Shown here piece after piece: positions 6,318-9,916 of a DNA stretch of 9,916 nucleotides. This stretch comes from CAYVQE01 sp964633205 (GTDB lineage: Bacteria; Myxococcota; B64-G9): assembly GCA_964633205.1 (NCBI GenBank), contig CAZWFN010000189.1:1-9916 (forward strand). The letters run 5' to 3'. Within the stretch, counting starts at the first letter, position 1, and every line of letters starts with the position of its first letter. Made by a program: the position numbers and the translations under genes. The notes beneath the pieces are model-generated. The model was not told where the DNA came from. It was given only the letters and a program-made list of their open reading frames with translations, and ran no database searches.

Positions 6318-6479
6318 TCAGGGGGTTTGCAGCCGGACGCTGGTGGTCAGCCCGCCGCGCACGCGGTAGACGAGTTCGATCTCGAGCGATTGCGGCTCGA
6401 GCGCGGCCACCAGGTCTTGGAGGATGCGGGCCGCGGCGTGCTCCTGCACCAGGCCCACCGAGCGGAAGCCCAGCAGGTA
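6318..6479 (-). pseudogene. queF: C-terminal remnant of queF (7-cyano-7-deazaguanine reductase)
   Basis: The minus-strand frame ending at the TGA at 6318-6320 encodes about 53 residues that resemble the end of QueF, the NADPH-dependent reductase that makes preQ1 in queuosine synthesis. Recognisable pieces in order are YLLGFRS, ARILQDLVAALEP and YRVRGGLTTSV, which match the QueF C-terminal pattern (YL.SFR, RIL.DLV.A..P, Y.VRGG..T.V). The match stops at about 6479. The bases to the right encode nothing QueF-like, and the catalytic Cys and NADPH-binding part are missing. The fragment has no credible start of its own; an in-frame ATG at 6536 would add an unrelated leader. It is on the same strand as the dedA-family gene, so an older queF-dedA order is possible. 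The assignment rests on recalled family patterns, not an alignment. Confidence 0.6.
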
Positions 6480-6576
6480 GCCTGCATCCGCTGTATGTGT
6501 GTGACCTATGGATGATTCTCTTTGCCTACACTCCATCTCCGTTTTGATGTAGGCTCAAGGGAGAAGGGTGGATTTG
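6480..6576. other. AT-richer junction region upstream of the Asp-box lipoprotein
   Basis: GC content falls to about 50% here, compared with about 65% to the left. The queF remnant ends at the left edge. The stretch holds the inverted repeat at 6524-6554 and the leader of the next gene. No convincing promoter boxes were found. It is the likely breakpoint of a rearrangement. Confidence 0.5.
6524..6554. promoter_or_regulatory. 7-bp inverted repeat before the Asp-box lipoprotein gene
   Basis: GCCTACA (6524-6530) and TGTAGGC (6548-6554) are perfect inverted repeats around 17 bases, ending 22 bases before the ATG at 6577. Position and spacing suit an operator or a leader hairpin; the function is inferred. 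Confidence 0.4.
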
Positions 6577-8148
6577 ATGGAAATCCTTGTGTTCTGCCTC
6601 ACATCACGAGTTCCAGCGATGATGGGAGCGGGCATCTGCGCGTTGATCTTCCTCGGCTGCACTGCTGATTCCACCATGACCGATGCCGGAGATGGCCAGG
6701 ATGACGCCGGCGAGGCGCTCGGCGATGCAGATGGCGGTGATGGGATCGGGGATCGGAGAGCCGATGACGGCGATTGGACCGACCACGATGCTGGAGCCGA
6801 TGACTCCGACGGGATATCCTGTCCGACTCCGGAGCCGCATCAGCAGTACTGTGTCATTCGAGACGATGCGTGCGATTTCGATCCCCATTATTGCAAGTGC
6901 CATCATGAGGGGTCCATCTGCATCGATGGCGAGTGGGCCTGCCACCACGACAACCGGGAACATCCCCCGCCCATGCCCGAGTTCGAAGACTGGGCCTGGG
7001 AGTGCGGCATTTACGTATGCGATGCACAGCAGATACCCGACTCGATCGGAGACGACTGGCAGGAGCCGCAGCCCTATGCGCCGCCCGATGTCGAGTCGCT
7101 GACTGGAGATTGGGAACTCCGAGCCGACAGCGACTCTATCGTCGCACCCGGTTGCGAGCGGCAACCGCGCCAGTATGCGGAAGGGGACTGCCTGGCGATC
7201 GACCCGGCGAATCCCGACGTGATTTACGTGGGCTTGGTGGGAAACGACCCGGTCTACTTTCCGACCGGAGTATTCAAGAGCGTCGATGGAGGCCGGTCCT
7301 GGTTCGAGGCTCGCGTCGATCTCGGCCGGCTGGGCTGCTGGTGGCCCTGTACCCGCCGCCTCTCGATTCGCCACCTGTTCATCGACCCGCATGACCCACT
7401 GGTTCTGTTCGCCTCGACCTATGAGCGCGGCCTGTACCGGAGTCTCGATGGAGCGCGGAGCTGGGAGTTCGTCGAACTTCCGGACCCCTGCCCCTCTCCG
7501 GGACCGGTCGGCAAGGGGGACAACGGGCTGACCTACTCGTCCTGCGCCGGGCTGGTGTACCGCAGTGACGACCACGGCTCTGCCTGGGAACGGTGTGCCT
7601 CGGCGGGGGAGATCGACAGGCACACGACAGCCTTCGGGTTCGACAACCGCTTGCCCGACCGGGTCTGGCTCGGTAGAGGCCGGGACAGCGACGCGATACC
7701 AGGGGAGGGCTATCTCTTCCTGAGCGACGACGCGGGTGAGACCTGGATCGAACTCGGGCAGGACATCGATGCCGAGTGTCAGGGATTCGGCCGGGTGGGG
7801 TCCATCGACGTCTGTGACGCTGACCCGAACCAGATGGCAGTGGCCGTGTATCGATGTGGGTTGTTCTACTCGAACGATGGCGGGATATCCTGGTACCGGG
7901 TCGCCGAACCCGTCGACGGCTCCAGGATCAGCTCCGCACGCTTCGCCCCGCTACCCGATCTGTGCCGGCTTTTCGCCAGCGAGAATTCGTTGCTATGGAC
8001 CGAGGATGGAGGTCGGTCGTGGACACGAGAACTCGACGAGAAGCTGGATCAGCTGTTCTTCAACTCATACCGACCTCAGATTATCGCGGGCATCGTCGAG
8101 CACGAGCAGATAGATGATTCACTGTTTGAGTTCTGGGTCAGGGAGTAG
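6577..8148 (+). CDS. Asp-box (BNR) beta-propeller lipoprotein
   Basis: This gene encodes a 523-residue lipoprotein. The signal peptide ends in FLG-C28 and is followed by an acidic Asp/Gly-rich linker (about residues 37-80), typical of surface-exposed lipoproteins of this kind. A Cys-rich segment runs from about 82 to 148. The rest is a repeat domain with six Asp-box motifs (S-x-D-x-G-x-x-W): SVDGGRSW (235-242), SLDGARSW (289-296), SDDHGSAW (330-337), SDDAGETW (383-390), SNDGGISW (432-439) and TEDGGRSW (475-482). Such motifs sit on beta-propeller blades in sialidases, sortilin/Vps10 and YCF48-like proteins. No sialidase arginine triad or Glu/Tyr site could be assigned, so binding or scaffolding is more likely than catalysis. 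The ATG at 6577 has AAGGG 8 bases upstream; a GTG at 6568 in the same frame is an alternative. Its 3' end overlaps the convergent gene by 11 bases. Confidence 0.85.
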   Translation: MEILVFCLTSRVPAMMGAGICALIFLGCTADSTMTDAGDGQDDAGEALGDADGGDGIGDRRADDGDWTDHDAGADDSDGISCPTPEPHQQYCVIRDDACDFDPHYCKCHHEGSICIDGEWACHHDNREHPPPMPEFEDWAWECGIYVCDAQQIPDSIGDDWQEPQPYAPPDVESLTGDWELRADSDSIVAPGCERQPRQYAEGDCLAIDPANPDVIYVGLVGNDPVYFPTGVFKSVDGGRSWFEARVDLGRLGCWWPCTRRLSIRHLFIDPHDPLVLFASTYERGLYRSLDGARSWEFVELPDPCPSPGPVGKGDNGLTYSSCAGLVYRSDDHGSAWERCASAGEIDRHTTAFGFDNRLPDRVWLGRGRDSDAIPGEGYLFLSDDAGETWIELGQDIDAECQGFGRVGSIDVCDADPNQMAVAVYRCGLFYSNDGGISWYRVAEPVDGSRISSARFAPLPDLCRLFASENSLLWTEDGGRSWTRELDEKLDQLFFNSYRPQIIAGIVEHEQIDDSLFEFWVRE

Positions 8149-9745
8149 GCGGACCAGTGCAATACACGACCTCCTCCTGCGGTGTCGCATCACAATCACG
8201 TTCGATATCCACAAGAACACCCGGCGGCAGGTTATTTTTCACTTCCATTTCTTCAAGTTCTTCAGCTGTCATTCCGCAAAAAAGTTCGAACCCAGGTGGC
8301 GCCAGCGTGGCTCCCATGTTTTGCCCGATCAATGCTACATCGTTTACATCTCTCAGGGCCGCCATGAAGATTCCGTCTGCCAACGGAAGGAAAATATAGC
8401 CAGGAGTATGATAATTCGGATCATCCTGATCCCAGGCATCATATGCAACTGCAGCACGCAGTATGCCGTTATGATACACGAGGCTTATATTGCTTTCTTC
8501 AGCGGCTCGCACTACTGGTTCTGTAACATCTGATTCGATAGAAAACACATGTCTTTTTTCTTCACCTGCTTCGGCTTTTTCAAAAGAGGTACGTATTCGC
8601 CTAAAATTTTGATACGTTGAACCAGGCAAATCCTTGGTATACCACAATTGCCATTCTGTGCTTCCGGCTTTGGGCCCCCAAGCTAAAGCTGGCCTGGAGT
8701 GCATTTTTCTACTTCTATATGCACCGTTGGGCCTATCTAGCCAACGAACTTCGTTGTCCAATAGCGTCCATGTCGACCCAGCGTTCGGTGCCTGAGTCGA
8801 TACAAACATTCCCCCAAACGAATCAGTGCCAACGGCAACAAGCTTGTCAAGCATGTGGTCGTAAATGGCAGCGGGAGTTGTTTTTGATGATAGAGCCATT
8901 TGAGTACCCGGGTTGTCTTCAGATTCGTATAAGACAGTGGACCAAACCCAAGCAGATGGGCTCGACCAAGATGTGTAAAAGTTTTCAATGGTTGCGCTTA
9001 CAACTTCTCTGTCACCTGAAAAGGGCCCGATCTCTTCGCCTATGCTGAGGATAAGGATGTCATCACCAACCTGAATTGCCTCTGGTGGCCCATACAGAAC
9101 ATGAGATTGATCGCAGAATGGGCCGGACCATTCGGCATATCCTGGATTCGCAACCCCTGGTTTCTTGATTAGGCATAGATGCCCATTCTCATTTAAAAAG
9201 AACAAGTAGAGAGAGTGTCCCATGTCGTCTTCGGTGCTCACGATGCTCATCTCGCTGCCTATCCCTGTAGGGCGGTCGATTACTCCTTCGGCACTCCACC
9301 ATCCACATGGGTGTTGATCAATTTGTCCACCCTGACCATCAGGGCCAAGATCGCGGATATCGCAACCGGCAAGCTCATTCCACAGATCATAGTGAATTAT
9401 CCCGGTTTGTTCTGGCACACGGAATAAGTATAGTTCTCCTCCATGGTTCACGAGCTGTGGACCATACAGCAATGGCTCTTCTATTATGACCCTCTTGATC
9501 CAGCTGGTCTTGATACCACCAGCTGCAAAAGGAAGCCTTGATGATAGAATATCCGCCGTTGTCTGTCTGTCTTCGTCGATTTTTCCGTTCCAATTCCAAT
9601 CGATTTTCACAAGGCGATCATCTTCGTCTTCGTATGTGTCATACCAGTTGTGATAGTGCTCCATATCGCAGCGGATAGACTCGCTTTCATCCCATTCTTC
9701 GAATCCCAGGGTTTCATCAATTGATGCTGGATTCAAGTCAAGCAC
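8138..9745 (-). CDS. Beta-rich, probably extracellular protein with EF-hand-like loop, likely 5'-truncated
   Basis: The frame encodes 535 residues of an acidic, Trp- and Tyr-rich protein that I do not recognise as a named family. An EF-hand or dockerin-like calcium loop, DWNWNGKIDED, is at residues 49-59. The remainder has repeated short hydrophobic strands (for example LYLFRV, LYLFFLN, DDILILSIG, KLVAVGTD, WQLWYTKD), which suggests a beta-propeller such as a glycosidase-like or sialidase-like fold. No signal peptide is present, although the composition is that of an exported protein. GTG at 9745 has GGAGAG 6 bases upstream, but the frame stays open for 40 further codons up to a TAA at 9866-9868, with no ATG, GTG or TTG in it. 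This suggests that an N-terminal part has been lost. GC content is about 48%, far below the neighbours, which points to transfer from elsewhere. Confidence 0.7.
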   Translation of the reverse strand: MLDLNPASIDETLGFEEWDESESIRCDMEHYHNWYDTYEDEDDRLVKIDWNWNGKIDEDRQTTADILSSRLPFAAGGIKTSWIKRVIIEEPLLYGPQLVNHGGELYLFRVPEQTGIIHYDLWNELAGCDIRDLGPDGQGGQIDQHPCGWWSAEGVIDRPTGIGSEMSIVSTEDDMGHSLYLFFLNENGHLCLIKKPGVANPGYAEWSGPFCDQSHVLYGPPEAIQVGDDILILSIGEEIGPFSGDREVVSATIENFYTSWSSPSAWVWSTVLYESEDNPGTQMALSSKTTPAAIYDHMLDKLVAVGTDSFGGMFVSTQAPNAGSTWTLLDNEVRWLDRPNGAYRSRKMHSRPALAWGPKAGSTEWQLWYTKDLPGSTYQNFRRIRTSFEKAEAGEEKRHVFSIESDVTEPVVRAAEESNISLVYHNGILRAAVAYDAWDQDDPNYHTPGYIFLPLADGIFMAALRDVNDVALIGQNMGATLAPPGFELFCGMTAEELEEMEVKNNLPPGVLVDIERDCDATPQEEVVYCTGPPTP

Positions 9746-9865
9746 TTCTCGCTCTCCGTTCCTATTGATGACAGTTCGTTTCTGTCCTTCGGAGAAACGA
9801 ATATTATTCGGATCGAAGTCCCGCAGAGGACTTTCAGGGTCTTCAATACTTGGATTCGGAGATCC

Positions 9866-9916
9866 TTAGCGCGGCCTTCGGCCGCAACCAAATCTGACAA
9901 GAAAGACGGCTCGCCC
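9866..9916. other. Window-end segment with a perfect GC hairpin
   Basis: GCGGCC (9871-9876) and GGCCGC (9880-9885) form a 6-bp stem with a 3-base loop directly outside the in-frame TAA of the truncated gene. The final 18 bases loosely resemble the first 17 bases of the window, where the structured repeat begins. No gene can be called here. Confidence 0.35.

Noticed and set aside
6318..6536. Complete 72-residue gene on the minus strand
   Set aside because: Only the C-terminal 53 residues look like a protein family (QueF); the leader from the ATG at 6536 is unrelated sequence, so a remnant is more likely.
8114..9048. Plus-strand open frames of 139 and 143 codons within the low-GC gene
   Set aside because: They are shadows of the minus-strand 535-residue frame, with no ribosome binding site or recognisable domain.

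Overview
The window looks like chromosomal DNA of a GC-rich (about 65% over most of its length) Gram-negative bacterium. The best guess is a myxobacterium-like or other deltaproteobacterial lineage. This is inferred from three large lipoproteins carrying Asp-rich linkers, clustered Cys-rich modules, MopE-type CDGLDNDCDG repeats, a formylglycine-generating-enzyme-like domain and a lamin-tail domain, and from a sigma-54-type promoter. No rRNA, tRNA, CRISPR array, transposase or phage gene was seen.

Layout. Positions 1-234 form an imperfect long inverted repeat. Its right half (138-234) recurs in the same orientation at 5480-5576. Between the two copies lies a block of four plus-strand genes: a small exported protein of unknown function (316-795), a MopE-repeat/FGE-like lipoprotein (911-2482), the biotin transporter S-component bioY (2567-3127) and a lipoprotein combining a possible caspase-like fold with a lamin-tail domain (3302-5464). 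The lipoprotein gene at 3302 has its own promoter-like element with sigma-54 -24/-12 spacing. On the minus strand follow a DedA/VTT membrane protein (5548-6186), whose last codons and stop lie inside the second repeat copy, and the C-terminal remnant of a queF gene (6318-6479).

Right of about 6480 the character changes. The queF homology stops abruptly. An Asp-box (BNR) beta-propeller lipoprotein (6577-8148, plus strand) then runs tail to tail into a low-GC (about 48%) minus-strand gene (8138-9745) that appears to have lost its 5' part, and their 3' ends overlap by 11 bases. This right arm looks like an inserted or rearranged accessory segment.

How the genes relate. BioY imports biotin, DedA is a polytopic inner-membrane protein, and the lipoproteins are probably envelope or surface proteins. 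No shared pathway is evident, and each plus-strand gene has enough upstream space for its own promoter. I found no defence, biosynthetic or secretion system. The items most worth a second look are the dispersed structured repeat, the truncated queF breakpoint, the His/Cys dyad plus lamin-tail lipoprotein, and the altered cysteine site in the FGE-like lipoprotein.
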